Origin: Lotus japonicus
Lineage: Eukaryota; Streptophyta; Magnoliopsida; Fabales; Fabaceae
DNA length: 64,000 bases
Assembly (NCBI RefSeq): GCF_012489685.1
Contig: NC_080046.1
Coordinates: 45,409,176-45,473,175 of the forward strand
Direction: 5' to 3'
The notes beneath the pieces are model-generated. The model saw nothing but the letters and a program-made list of their open reading frames with translations, did not search any database and was not told the origin of the DNA. The translations under genes and the position numbers were made by a program. Below, one piece after another: positions 11,408 to 22,396 of the stretch (positions are counted from its first letter, which is position 1; each line of letters starts with the position of its first letter).

Positions 11408-13619
11408 ATGGCGAGGACAAAGCAAACTAAGAGGGTATCGTCTGAAGAGTTGGCCGATCGTCGTGCCTATCTCCACGCTTCTCATAGGCGAGGTGATCAT
11501 GATACAGATGTGTCGACTTCTCGGAAGGGGGCTAGGAAGGGGGCTCCGAAGGCGACCACTGAGGTTCCTGCCCCTGCCACTGAGGTTCCTGCCCCTGCTA
11601 CTGAGGTTCCTGCTACTGAGGTTCCTGCTCTCTCGACGCCTGAGGTTACTGCTACTGAGGTTTCTCCTCAGTCGACGCCTAAGGTTACTGCCCACGATAC
11701 TGTTGAGCCTTCCACCTCTTCACTTGATATTGATGCAGTTGAGGAGCCGGAGTCGGAGTCGGGGTCTGACTCTGAGATTGAGGGTGAGGATGTAGAGGTA
11801 GAGGATCCGAATATGCCGCCGCTCCAGAGAGATCCACCGTTTCCTGGTGGGCCGGTTGAGTTGTCACTTCTGCAGCATTACCCGGATCACATAGCGCCGT
11901 GGACGTGGCATACCCTACTAGGCACCACTGACCCTCGTTATTCTGAGCGAGGTGATTTGAGGCTTGCCACTGCTGGTACGAAGCTCGGGCTGATGACGTG
12001 TGAAGGGGACAATTACAGGGAGGTCCGCTTGATTGTGGAGAGGAGCGGACTGTATCCACTGGTCAGGTGCAGCTATGTAGAGACGGATCCAGGGCTTATA
12101 TCGGCCCTTGTGGAGAGGTGGCACGAGGAGACTAGTAGTTTCCACATGCCATTCGGGGAGATGACTGTCACCCTTGACGACGTCTCCGCTCTTCTTCACA
12201 TCCCGGTTGGTGGGAGATTCTACACTCCAGGAGTGGCCTCGAGATATGATGTGGCAGAGACCTGCGCTTTGCTGTTAGGGGGGGATGCAGATTTGTACAT
12301 GGCTGAGTTTGATGTGAAGAGGGGTCCGACTATGAGGTTCAGCTTCTTGCGAGGCCTTTACCCGACAGCTGTTGCAGGTTTGTTTCATTCATTATCTGAA
12401 CTTTTTCCAACTATTATTTATATTTACTTAATCATAATTGGTATTACATTGTAATGTAGAGGGGCGGTACGAGCATGCAGCCAGGATGTACCTGATGCAT
12501 CTTGTTGGCGCGACATTGTTCGCCGACAAGAGTGGGGGGCACTCATTCTCCGCCCGTTGGATCGGCATGCTACAGGATCTTGAGCGGGTGTCGGAGTTCG
12601 CGTGGGGCGCCATGGCCCTTGCCACGTTATACGACCAGCTTGGACAGTCTTCTCGCAGCGGGGTCAAACAGATGGGCGGTTACACTTCCCTGTTGATGGC
12701 CTGGGTCTTTGAGCACTTTCCAGACAGGCTCGTTCGCCGGTATGCGAACCCTGCTTACATAGAGGACCAGCCCAGAGCTCGTAGGTGGACAGAGTCACGG
12801 TCGGGTCATGCTAGGCTTGACGAGAGGCGAGTACTATTTGATGAGTTGACGGCCGACGACGTCACTTGGACTCCATATGAGGCCCACAGGGAATGGCGAC
12901 AGCGGGATGAGAGGGCTTTGTTCTCAGGCTACATTCGGTGTCCATATCCCCCTGCTGTGCGACCTCATCTTCCGGAGCGGGTCATGCGACAGTTTGGGTA
13001 TATACAGACGATCCCGCGCCACCCTAGTGAGATGGATAGATCTCCCGCAGATGAGGCTGTTGATGCGGCATTCGCAGATTATGTGCAGTACTTGTTTCCT
13101 GAGGGCGACCCTGCTATAGAGGAGGGACAGGCTGTGGGCGGTTACATGGATTGGTACGCTAGAGTGTCTCATTGTTTCATCATACCGGATGAGAGGAGGA
13201 TTGATCTCAGTGTCGTGGTAAATTTTAAATTTTATTTCTATTTTCTTTATGCACTTGTTGTTTTCTGTATGTGATTTACTAACAGCGTTTTTTTTATTAT
13301 TTACTTTCAGGCTGCTTTGCGTAGGGCTTTAGAAGTCCTTGAGTTGTCACTTGAGGTGGATGATGCTTTGCTGCCAGGCACACAGGCCCGCGCTTTAACG
13401 GAGAGAGCACTTCGCATCCTCCAGGACTTGGCTGGGACACAGGGCATTGCTTACGTTGCTGGGAGAGGAGGTCTGGGAGCAGGTGGCCGAGCAGGTGGCC
13501 GAGCAGGTCGCCGAGCCGGTGGCCGAGCAGGTGGCCGAGCAGGTGGCTGGGAGGGCGGCAGGGCAGGAGCCAGGGGAGGCCGTAGGGGTAGGGGAGGTCG
13601 TCGTGGTAGGGGACAGTAG
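11408..13619 (+). CDS. Plant mobile domain (MAIN-like) protein, 678 aa, H3-tail-like N-terminus
   Basis: Exons 11408-12377, 12460-13217 and 13311-13619 join in phase with GT-AG introns and end in TAG. The protein starts MARTKQTKRVSSE, matching the histone H3 tail (ARTKQTAR) at seven of eight positions after Met. A low-complexity stretch follows (about 55-140) with TEVPAPA-type repeats and an acidic patch. The conserved domain (about 165-560) contains LQHYPDHIAPWTW, 'MPFGEMTVTLDDVSALLHIP' and GRYEHAARMYLMHLVG, which are typical of the aminotransferase-like plant mobile domain shared by MAIN/MAIL proteins and by transposons. The C-terminus is a Gly/Arg/Ala-rich tail (GGRAG repeats, GRRGRGG) built on 12-bp DNA repeats. 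Function is unproven. Host MAIN-type proteins act in nuclear silencing and genome stability, while location among transposase genes points to a mobile copy. Confidence 0.85.
13477..13551 (+). repeat. 12-bp coding minisatellite
   Basis: About six units of 'gagcaggtggcc' with single-base variants encode the GGRA repeats of the mobile-domain protein's C-terminal tail. Confidence 0.85.
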
Positions 13620-13951
13620 GGGACATTAGTTGTATGAGCATTTTGTTGACATTACTATTACGATATTAGGGGACTATGTATTTTGCAATACTATTTCGGA
13701 TTAGTATGAGTTTTATGTTCACTTTAACGTATATTTTTTTTTTTTCACTTTTACCCTAAACCCTAATAATTTGTGAGCTTTATGTTCACTTTAACATTTT
13801 TTTTTCTTTTTCACTTTTATAATCAAACCTAATAATTTTTAAAATCTATTACTTTTATAATCAACCCTAATAATCAACCCTTGTAATGGAAGCCAAAACC
13901 TGGCACTCAACAACCCAAACCCTTGTAATGAAGTTTAATCTTTAAGATATA

Positions 13952-14024
13952 ATCCGAAACTTCAACCTTCGGATCAGTATGAAACTTCATCCTTCGGATT
14001 AGTATGAAACTTCAACTTCCGGAC
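13952..14024. repeat. Short tandem repeats, CTTCAA..TTCGGATTAGTA type
   Basis: Three imperfect units of about 25 bases ('gaaacttcatccttcggatt' and variants) lie between the mobile-domain gene and the OTU-transposase gene. Related arrays occur at 14370, 17791 and 19270. Confidence 0.75.
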
Positions 14025-14369
14025 ACCTCTGACAGATTCTACCACCTTTTTCAGCACCATTACTCCATAGCTTCACCTACCTCACCACCATTATGGCCTG
14101 CATAAACTCCTCAACCACCAAACCACCCCCCATTACATTTCACTTCTGATCACCCTCACTCCCTCACTTCCTCTTTTCTTACTACCCCTCAACCCCCCAC
14201 CACCATCATTGCACCACCAACAACAACCTTCATCAACCAGCACCACCTTGGTATGTATCATTGCATCCATTATAATATGCATATATACGTTTGTTTATAT
14301 TTTCTACTATTTAAATTTCTCTTCATTTTTTGCCACCACCATCACTTCAACTTTTCTGCCTCGACATAA

Positions 14370-14470
14370 ATCCGAATGTTCAAGTCTCGGATTAGTACGA
14401 GAGTTATAGTCTCGGATTAGTACGAAAGTTACAGTCTCGGATTAGTACGAATGTTCATTATACGGACTGT
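14370..14470. repeat. Short tandem repeats, 5' of the OTU transposase
   Basis: Four units of about 24 bases built on 'agtctcggattagtacga' lie 35-130 bases upstream of the transposase start codon. The adjoining 'accagtggcag...tgcaggcag' segment is shared with the MITE at 38506-38808. Confidence 0.8.
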
Positions 14471-14502
14471 TAACCAGTGGCAGATTGGTTTATGCAGGCA
14501 GT

Positions 14503-17500
14503 ATGACGAGCACATTTTTCTATGATGATGAAATGCTGCTTCTAAAACAAGATAATGATGTCAGTGAAGGAATGTTGCTTCAACAACAAGATAATGTTCA
14601 ACCTATAAGTGTGGATACCACTCATTTATGGTCGACCGATCAGGTATTCATTGCGTATACCATAATGACATTATTATTTAGTGATGCTTGAATTGATTAT
14701 TAATTTTAAAATGATATGTTACCACTGTACAGATATTTGAAACTGTTGATGACCTTAAACAATGGGCTAAGAATGTTGGGAAGGACAATGGATATGCGAT
14801 TGTGACTGGAATGTCTGATTATTCCAGAAAAGGTGGAAATATGTAAATTGTTCTGCGGTGCTCGAAGCATGGTGTGTATATCCTGTACAAGGACCCTAAG
14901 TCCTTCAAGTACAACTCCACCGGATCACAAAAATGTAATTGTCCTTTTAAACTTAAAGGACGACCTACGGAGGGTGATAGAAATTGGTGGCTGAAACTGT
15001 TGGAAGGGGTACACAACCATGAACCAGCTAGATCTTTGGTTGGCCATTCCTATGCTGGTCGACTAACAGAAGAAGAGAAGGTTCAAGTCGACAACATGAA
15101 TAACAATTGGGTCCCACCGAGACACATGTTGGCCACTTTGAAGGAAAATAATCCGGGTAACTTGTCTACCATCACTCAAGTGTATAATCGCATCAAAAAA
15201 GTTAAAGAACTAGACCGCGGGCCACTTACAGAGATGCAATATTTGCTGAAGAAGTTGGCAGAAGCCAACTATGTTCACTTTGAAAGACATGAAGAAGATT
15301 CGGGTGTCATTATGGAATTTTTCTGGGCTCATCCTAATGCTATTAACCTCTTCAACACATTCCCTCACGTGGTAATCATGGATTGCACATACAAGACAAA
15401 CAAATTTCAAATTCCATTGCTTGAAATGGTTGGCCTCACTTCTACTGGTCTGACTTACTCCATTGCATTTTGCTACATGACTCGTGAGCGCACACCTGAC
15501 TATGTTTGGGCCTTGGAGTGCATGAAATCTCTACTTGCTGACCCTGCCCGATTACCTGGAGTGATTGTGACTGATAGGGAATTGGCTTTACTTAGTGCTG
15601 TTCGGAATATTTTTCCTGAGGCTACCCATTTACTATGCCTATTCCACATAAACAAGAATGTTGAGGCAAAGTGCAAATTGTGGGTTGACACAACGGATTT
15701 TAAAGCCTTAGTGATGCAAAAGTGGAATGAAGTGGTATATGCTGAAACAGCTACACAATTTGAGGAGGAATGGAGCGACATGTGTGATATGTGTAAGGAT
15801 CATCCAAGGTTCACATCGTACATTTATGACACTTGGTTGGTTCACAAGGAGAAATTTGTGAAGGCATGGACAAACAGAGTGAAGCATTTTGGAACGACAA
15901 CAAGTAACAGGTACTACGCACATGCAATCTTGATAGACTTGCTTCATTTGATAGAATTGATTCATTTGATAGGCTTGTTTCATTTTTTGTATGCATTTGA
16001 TAGACTTGTTTCATTTGATAAAATTGATTCATTTGATAGGCTTGTTTCATTTTTTGTATGCATTTGATAGGCTTGATAGACTAGCTTCATGTTTGTATGC
16101 AGGGCTGAAAGTGCACATGCAAGCTTGAAGAAGATGCTTAGGAACGGCAAGGGTAACCTGTGCGATTCATGGGAAGCAATTGATAGGTTGACCATTGTAC
16201 GCCACAATGCAATACAAGCATCGTTTGAGCGCAGTATTAACATTGTAGAGCACCATTTCAAGTCTCCAATGTATAAGAATATGAGAGGATTCGTTGCTAA
16301 ACATGCACTTCACCTAATGTATGATGAACAAAAAAGATTTTGGGGTCATGGTGAGAAATGCGGTTGCGTGATGAAAGTCACTCATGGACTACCTTGCGCT
16401 TGTGCACTTCAGAGTATGGCCTCAATTCCGTATGCAGCAGTTGATCCATTCTGGAAGATACTTTCTTGGGAACAAGTGCCTGTTGTGGAGAGTCAAACCT
16501 CAAACAGTGGATGCATGCCGCTAGAGATTGAGGCTTTGTGGGCTCATTTCAATACCTTGGATGATGCGGGCCAAAGTATGCTGAGAAGGAAGCTTAAAGA
16601 GCTTTATTGTCCTCAAATCAGTTCATTGTGTCCTCCTGAAGTGAAGATAAAGCACAATCAATCGTCCAAGGAGAGGAAAACCAAACCTCCCAGAGGTCAA
16701 TCAATAGGATCCACCCAGCGTGACCTTTCACATTGGGAACTTGTTGACAATCAGACCAAAGAACAAGAAGCGAAAGCTAGCAAGAGGAAACCTAGGCTCA
16801 CCAAAACTCCTAAAACAACTCCAACATCGCAAGCTCCTAAGTCAAAGAACAAGAAGGCTATGACGGCCACCGGCTCCAAAATCTACTTACCGGAGTTGCC
16901 ATCTTTTTTATGGCCATATATACATGAAGTGATAGATGTTGTCGGGGATGGTAATTGTGGATACAGAGCCATCGCTGCATTGCTGGACCTTCAGAACGGT
17001 CAGGACGGTTGGCCTCGGGTTAGGGAAGAGCTGATTGTAGAACTCACACTCTATGAGAAACACTATACACGCATGTGGGGTTATGATGTGGTACAAGCCA
17101 TGCACAATCATCTCACTCTCCCTCCTGATGGTAGAGCCACTAAAGCCAAATGGATGCATCTACCAGAGATGGGGTACCTTATTGCTAACCGGTTTCGGGT
17201 GGTTTTCATCTCCATCTCGTTAAAATCTAGTTACACTTACCTTCCGATGAGAGGAGGCGCCCCACCGTTAGAACATCCTGTCATAGCTATTGGTCATGTG
17301 ACCAATCACTTTGTACAGGTATATCCTCAATTAAATACATATCTTCTTTTTTATTAATACACTCTCTTGTCACGTTAAACAATTTATATTGAAATATATC
17401 TAATTTTACTATTATACTCTTAAATGTAGCTGAAGTTGGTGTCTGGACATCCTATGTCGCCAATTGCTCCCCAATGGGAATACAACGTTGAAGAACCCGA

Positions 17501-17618
17501 GTCCGAATGGTGTAAACCGTATAAAGAGCGTTTGGATAGATTTATGGCTGAACACACTGTTTGGATTGGTCCTCGTGTTATTACCAACTTTGATTTAACA
17601 GACATAACAGAAGATTGA
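14503..17618 (+). pseudogene. MULE transposase fused to OTU cysteine protease, one internal stop
   Basis: Exons 14503-14643, 14733-15910, 16103-17318 and 17430-17618 join in phase (907 codons plus stop). An in-frame TAA at 14844-14846 lies within an otherwise continuous coding region (YSRKGGNM-stop-IVLRCSKHGVY). Domains in order: an N-terminal DNA-binding region with C-x-C and HNHE residues (about 85-135), a MULE core with D264 (IMDCTYKTNKF), D328 (VTDRELALL) and E442 (AESAHASLK), a SWIM-like finger C526-x-C528...C538-x-C540 with Cys in place of the usual last His, a basic Lys-rich linker, and an OTU protease domain with D722/C725 (GDGNCGYRA) and H842 (NHFVQ). Both catalytic sets are intact, so the lesion is a single recent nonsense change. 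If the TAA is bypassed or a later start is used, a protein lacking the first 85 residues could still form. The OTU family removes ubiquitin; a role in transposition is inference. Confidence 0.8.
15930..16090. repeat. Intronic minisatellite in the OTU transposase
   Basis: Units of about 65 bases built from 'cttgtttcatttgata' and 'ttttttgtatgcatttgata' are repeated more than twice and fill most of intron 2 up to its acceptor. Confidence 0.8.
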
Positions 17619-17790
17619 TAATATGATTCATGTTTGTAATGTTGTAACCATGTCTGTAACCATATTATTAGCAAGAATATTTTCCTACATGTATTAAGAC
17701 AATGCTCCAGTATTGTAACGAGGTCTGTTTGTCCCATATTATTGTCACTGCATTTTCACGTTTCTGTCTGTGACAGTATCTGGTTTGAAA

Positions 17791-17952
17791 GGTACGAATC
17801 TTGAAGTTTCATATTAATCCGGGTTTTCAACTCTCGGACGTCTTAAAAAGGGGGGTGGTAAATTTAATTATGAATCAGTCCGGAACTTATAGTCCTGGAT
17901 TGATCCGAAACTTAAAGTCCTGGATTGATCCGAAACTTATAGTCCTGGATCA
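17791..17952. repeat. Short tandem repeats between OTU transposase and HROB-like gene
   Basis: Units built on 'ccgaaacttaaagtcctgga' occur three times. The preceding 'ttaaaaaggggggtggtaaa' resembles the terminal signature at 19365 and the ends of the MITEs at 38.5 and 46-47 kb. Confidence 0.7.
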
Positions 17953-18208
17953 CCCTTACCAAGCAGCAGAATGCCTACACAACCAACTCTGACCACCATC
18001 AATTACAATCTCAACCACCATCACTGCCTACACAACCAACTCTGACCACCATTAATCTTCACCACCAACCCCACCACCAACCCCATTACTCATTCATCCT
18101 ACACCATAAATCCCTTTACTTCCTATATTAGTCCCCTATGCACCAAAGGCATCCTACACCATTACATTACTTCCCTTCTTCCCTTGTTGCAGGAAATAAC
18201 CAGAAGAA

Positions 18209-19048
18209 ATGGAACAAGATCCACCATCAACCTTCATCCGCCCTTGCAAACGCCAAGACAACCTTGCCTCCAGCTCTCGTCCTCTCATTCCCGGCCCAGC
18301 TGGCGCCGTCCAGGCCGCCATGATTCACCGCAGATCCACCGACGACAAACCAAACATTTCAACCCAACAATTCGTTAGGCAAGTCCTCCAAGACGGCCAC
18401 GACACCGATCCCGATTTCCAATCCAATGCTTGGCTTTCAGCCCTGCAATTAAACGGATCTGCCACTCCTCTGGGCGCAATCACTCACCATCATGAAAGAG
18501 TAGATCACATCATCGGTGTTATCAAATCCTGCAATCCCAATGGGTTTGGAGATGCAACAGTTACACTCAAGGTATTTCCTTATTCCTCCTTATATTTCAG
18601 TGAAATGTTATATTCATGTTTCTCTCATGACATCTGAGATTGAGATTCAGGACCCTACGGGCACTGTTGGCGCTAGTATCCATCACAAGGTATTCACTGA
18701 AAGCGTATTTGCGAAAGACATAACTGTTGGATCTGTTCTGCTTCTCCAAAAGGTTAATCTATATGCAACTTTAACATTTTAAGCTTCTTTGGACAACTTG
18801 GACATCACATCGTTTCTTCACTTTGCTTTCAGGTCGCTGTGTTCTCTCCTAGAAAGTCTAATTGTTATCTGAATATAACCTTGTCCAATGTAGTCAAGGT
18901 ATGATAATCTTCTTCCACATCTAAAATAAAGCATTTGAATCTTTTCCACATCTACAACAAAGCATTTGAATCTGTTTTCATTATACAGGTATTTCCAAAG
19001 GACAGTGCACCTCCACCTGGAAGCTTCACAAACATAACAGAAGATTAA
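18209..19048 (+). CDS. HROB-like OB-fold protein, 4 exons, 196 aa
   Basis: Exons 18209-18571, 18651-18752, 18833-18898 and 18989-19048 join in phase with GT-AG introns and end in TAA. The N-terminal half has LIPGPAGAVQAAM, a motif typical of HROB (C17orf53/MCM8IP) proteins, then FQSNAWLSALQ. The C-terminal half is the HROB OB-fold (KDPTGTVGASIHHKVF, VGSVLLLQKVAVFSP, YLNITLSNVVKVF). In animals HROB loads the MCM8-MCM9 helicase at replication-coupled recombination repair. The copy is short, lacks frameshifts, keeps its introns, and sits between two arrays of transposon-type repeats directly after the OTU transposase. I infer capture of genomic DNA by a Mutator-like element, or a gene the element has kept. 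A normal host gene is possible but less likely. The last residues NITED echo DITED at the transposase's C-terminus. Confidence 0.75.
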
Positions 19049-19269
19049 TATTAGTTCTTTACTAATTCTATATTAAGGACTATTTGTGTAACTTTTGAAA
19101 TGCTGAGCTTAGATTATGTATTGTTATTTTGCTTTACTTTTCCAATGCTTAACTTGGATTATGTATTGTAATTTTGTTTAAATTGGATTATGTAACTTTT
19201 CAATTTTAAAGTCATGTTATATTTGCTGCAATTGGACTAAAGTCATGTTATTTTAACTGTAATTAAAGA

Positions 19270-19420
19270 ATCCGAACGTTTAACTCTCGGACTAGTCCAG
19301 AACATCAACCTCTGGACTGGTATGGAGGTTTAAGTCCCGGAGGGTATTCCCGGCATTTTTTTAAAAAGGCTAGGGTGGCAATTCTAAACCAGAGGGTGGG
19401 AAATCTAATTCTCATAAGAT
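19270..19420. repeat. Short repeats plus element-end signature
   Basis: Units such as 'cgaacgtttaactctcggac' are followed at 19345-19420 by a run of T/A and two GGTGGCAA/GGTGGGAAA motifs. The same layout (cggagggta, T-run, GGGTGGCAAATC, second GGGTGGAAA) ends the elements at 38808 and 47003, so this is probably the right end of the element holding the OTU transposase and/or HROB-like gene. I could not find a clear left partner. Confidence 0.55.
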
Positions 19421-19449
19421 GAGCATTGAGAATTGTATTTCCAAAGTGG

Positions 19450-19880
19450 TATTGACCCGTGTTCATTTCATCTTCTTTTCATTTGCCCACACACACATTG
19501 GCTGCAAGTGGACAATGTAAAAGAAGATCAAGCAATCCACCTCATGCAGGCATAGAGGGCAGCGGGCTTCCACATCAGATACAATTACCTTCCTCTTCAG
19601 GAGATTTAAACGTGTTGGTGGCCGTCTTGCATTGCTTCCAGATGAACATGCACACATTTGCCCTCCCCTGAGTCAAAACACAACTTATATATATCACGCC
19701 TCCAAATTGAGTCTCGAGTTGTAGCATTTAACACCCCGGTCGCCATTCTATTGCCATAGGTCTTAATTTGTTTCCTGACATAAGCTTCCACCTCCATTTT
19801 CCGAGAAGAGCCAAATTGAAGAGTTCAGTTCTTCACTCCCAAGTCCCAACCCTCCAGCTTCTCGTGGCCTACAGACATTA
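19450..19880 (-). pseudogene. LINE remnant, zf-RVT region
   Basis: On the minus strand the fragments 'PTRLNLLKRKVIVSDVEARC' followed by PLC, preceded by LFNLALLGKWRWKL, match the C-terminal part of plant LINE reverse-transcriptase proteins (the zinc-binding RVT domain). Stops and frameshifts are frequent, so the element is dead. No poly-A or target duplication was identified. Confidence 0.6.
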
Positions 19881-20997
19881 TCTCACTTGACCCACGCAAT
19901 CTTTTTCTGCTGCTGTTGATGTTCTTAGTTTTGGCATTGTACCAAATTATCATCTTCATCTAATAAGCACAGCTCTTTTGGTATGATTAGGAATCATTAT
20001 TTTAAATACTATAATGAGAATAATGAGAATGAGTGTTTTAGTCTTTTAGAGAACATTATAATATATGGTAAATTATTATTTCCAGTGTTGTTGTCATCTG
20101 GTACTCTGTTCGGCAAGTTGTAGAAATATCTTCCAGTGTTCTCCTATTTCTGAAATTAATTTTTAATTGTGTTAGTATGAATTTCCTTTGCTCTTCTTGC
20201 TTATCATTCAAATAGTGCTTTCTGAAATTTGCTTTTTTTTTAACTTGTGTTTCTAAAATGCTTCCACTCCGACTTTCAAAATTGAGAGATGAGGTCCTCT
20301 CAATTGTAAACTCCCACTTCCAATGCATTAAATAAGTGGGCATCTGTAAATATTTATAATATTTCAATTTTATTTTTGATAAGCTATAATATTTCAATTG
20401 ACATATTATTGTCAATTCACTCGAGAGGATCTTTATCCCTAAAAGAGAACCTGCAACAATGGTAGTTGACCACATAAGTCAAACATTTACCCAAGTTAAT
20501 CTGGTCTTTGTTTCATTAACACCCTCAATTCCTTATATTTGCAAATTAGTTCCTCCATGTTTTTTTTTTGGGATAGGATGTACACCAATGATTGGGCCAC
20601 GTACATTACTTATGTATGATAACCAGGGGTATAGTAGAATTCGGCTTAATAAAATGGATTTTGTTTAATTATTTATATAGAAAGTTAGAAACATTCACGT
20701 TAACACTTTCTTTTCAACATTTGTTTATTGATTAGTTGAATTTCATGTGGGTTCACTAAAAATATTAGTATCACTTCAAATTTAATGGAACCTACATTAT
20801 TTTAACCAATACATGAGAGTGTTAGAAAGTGGGTGACACTCCCTTTATTTATATAGTCACAGTGCTTTATTGATTAGTTGAAATTTATGTGAGTCCACTA
20901 AAATGAAAGTGTTAGAAAGTAAATGTTATAATACTTATCTTATTAATATAATCACGAAGTAATGTATGCCTTTATATACATGAGAAATACTAACAAA
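19881..20997. other. Intergenic, no gene seen
   Basis: AT-rich. Contains a loosely repeated segment 'tttattgattagttgaa' (about 20725 and 20867), probably an old MITE. No coding region is supported. Confidence 0.5.
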
Positions 20998-22396
20998 CTA
21001 GATATTATACCCGTGCGTTGCACGGGTTTACTTACAATATTTTTTAACATTATATATAAATTATTATAGTTTAAATAAATAAAAAAATATTTTTTAATTA
21101 TAATTGTAAATAAACTGTGTTAAGACATTTCAATAAATATTATTAGATTTTTTTTATAAATAATTAATATTACTCAAATTTTACTATTGATATTTAATTA
21201 TTAGCATAGAAATGATTTTTAGAAATAAAAAAATTTATGAAAAATTATTAAGTTAATTTGAAATATTTAAATTACGTAAAAGAGTGTTAAGTGCTAGTGT
21301 CATGAAATAAATTTTAATATCATTTTTTATACTTTTGTTCTGGAAATGAACACTCAAGAATGGTATAAGTCTCAAACCCTAGTAAAGCATGAGTCTAGTA
21401 ATAGCCTAATCCTTTAGAATAAATGCCGAATGATCCTTTGCAATGATCATAAAGTCCCCTTTTATAAAGGTTACATGAAACCCTAACTTTGCCACTAATG
21501 GGGCTTGTTGGGTCGTACCTCACTCGGCCCAACTCCCTTACATACATCAACCGCCCCTGGCGCTTGCCTTAAGGGGGTCCCTAATCTCCTAAGTCCTTTC
21601 TCTCGCCCCTAGCGAGTTCCTCTCTTTTAGGTCTTGTTCGTCCCTGGGCAAGTTCCTCTAGGGTGTGGGGGGCTCGCCCAATCCAACTTTTACCAAGAAA
21701 GTCATTTGTTGTGACTTGTCAAGGTCAAGAAGAATAAATTAATTTTAAATTTTAGAATTATGATAAGTGATAACATAAATAACTTAAAATATTATCAAGC
21801 GAATTTAAATTTATTTAACTTATTTGGTTTCCGAATGTTTTCTCAAAACCGATAGCCAAGAGACTTATAATCTCTCGAGGTTCTACGATCACATTAAATG
21901 GATATACCTCTCACAACGAACATTTATTCAACTTTGACCATTATTATTTTTCTCTATTATGCTTCCTTAAGTAATTTTTTTTTTTACAACAAAAGATGAA
22001 TATTATTAATAGCAAATGATTCATGAGAACAACCCTCTCATGGATAAGTAATTTTTATTAATATATCATAGATCAAAATTATTATTAGATATTTTTTCAA
22101 TAATGCACATATATGTTATAGTTAACTTTAAATTCATTTTAGCGGCGCTTTTTAATTTTAAAACTATTTATCTACATTATTTATTAAAAATATTATTTTA
22201 TTATTAACTAATTTTAATTTTCAATATTTGTCAAATGCAAAACTAGAGAAAATTTCAGTTTTTTTTAACAAAATTAATTTTTAATATTGACAATAATTTT
22301 TTTTAGTTTTTAATTTGAGAATTATATGGTTTAATGCATTTAATACTCTTTGCTAATGAGTTTAATGCAAAAGCTCAAGTGAGCTTTACATATATA

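Noticed and set aside
11375..12199. Antisense frames across the first exon of the mobile-domain gene
   Set aside because: Mirror translations of a repetitive, G+C-richer exon. The plus strand has the conserved domain and correct splicing.
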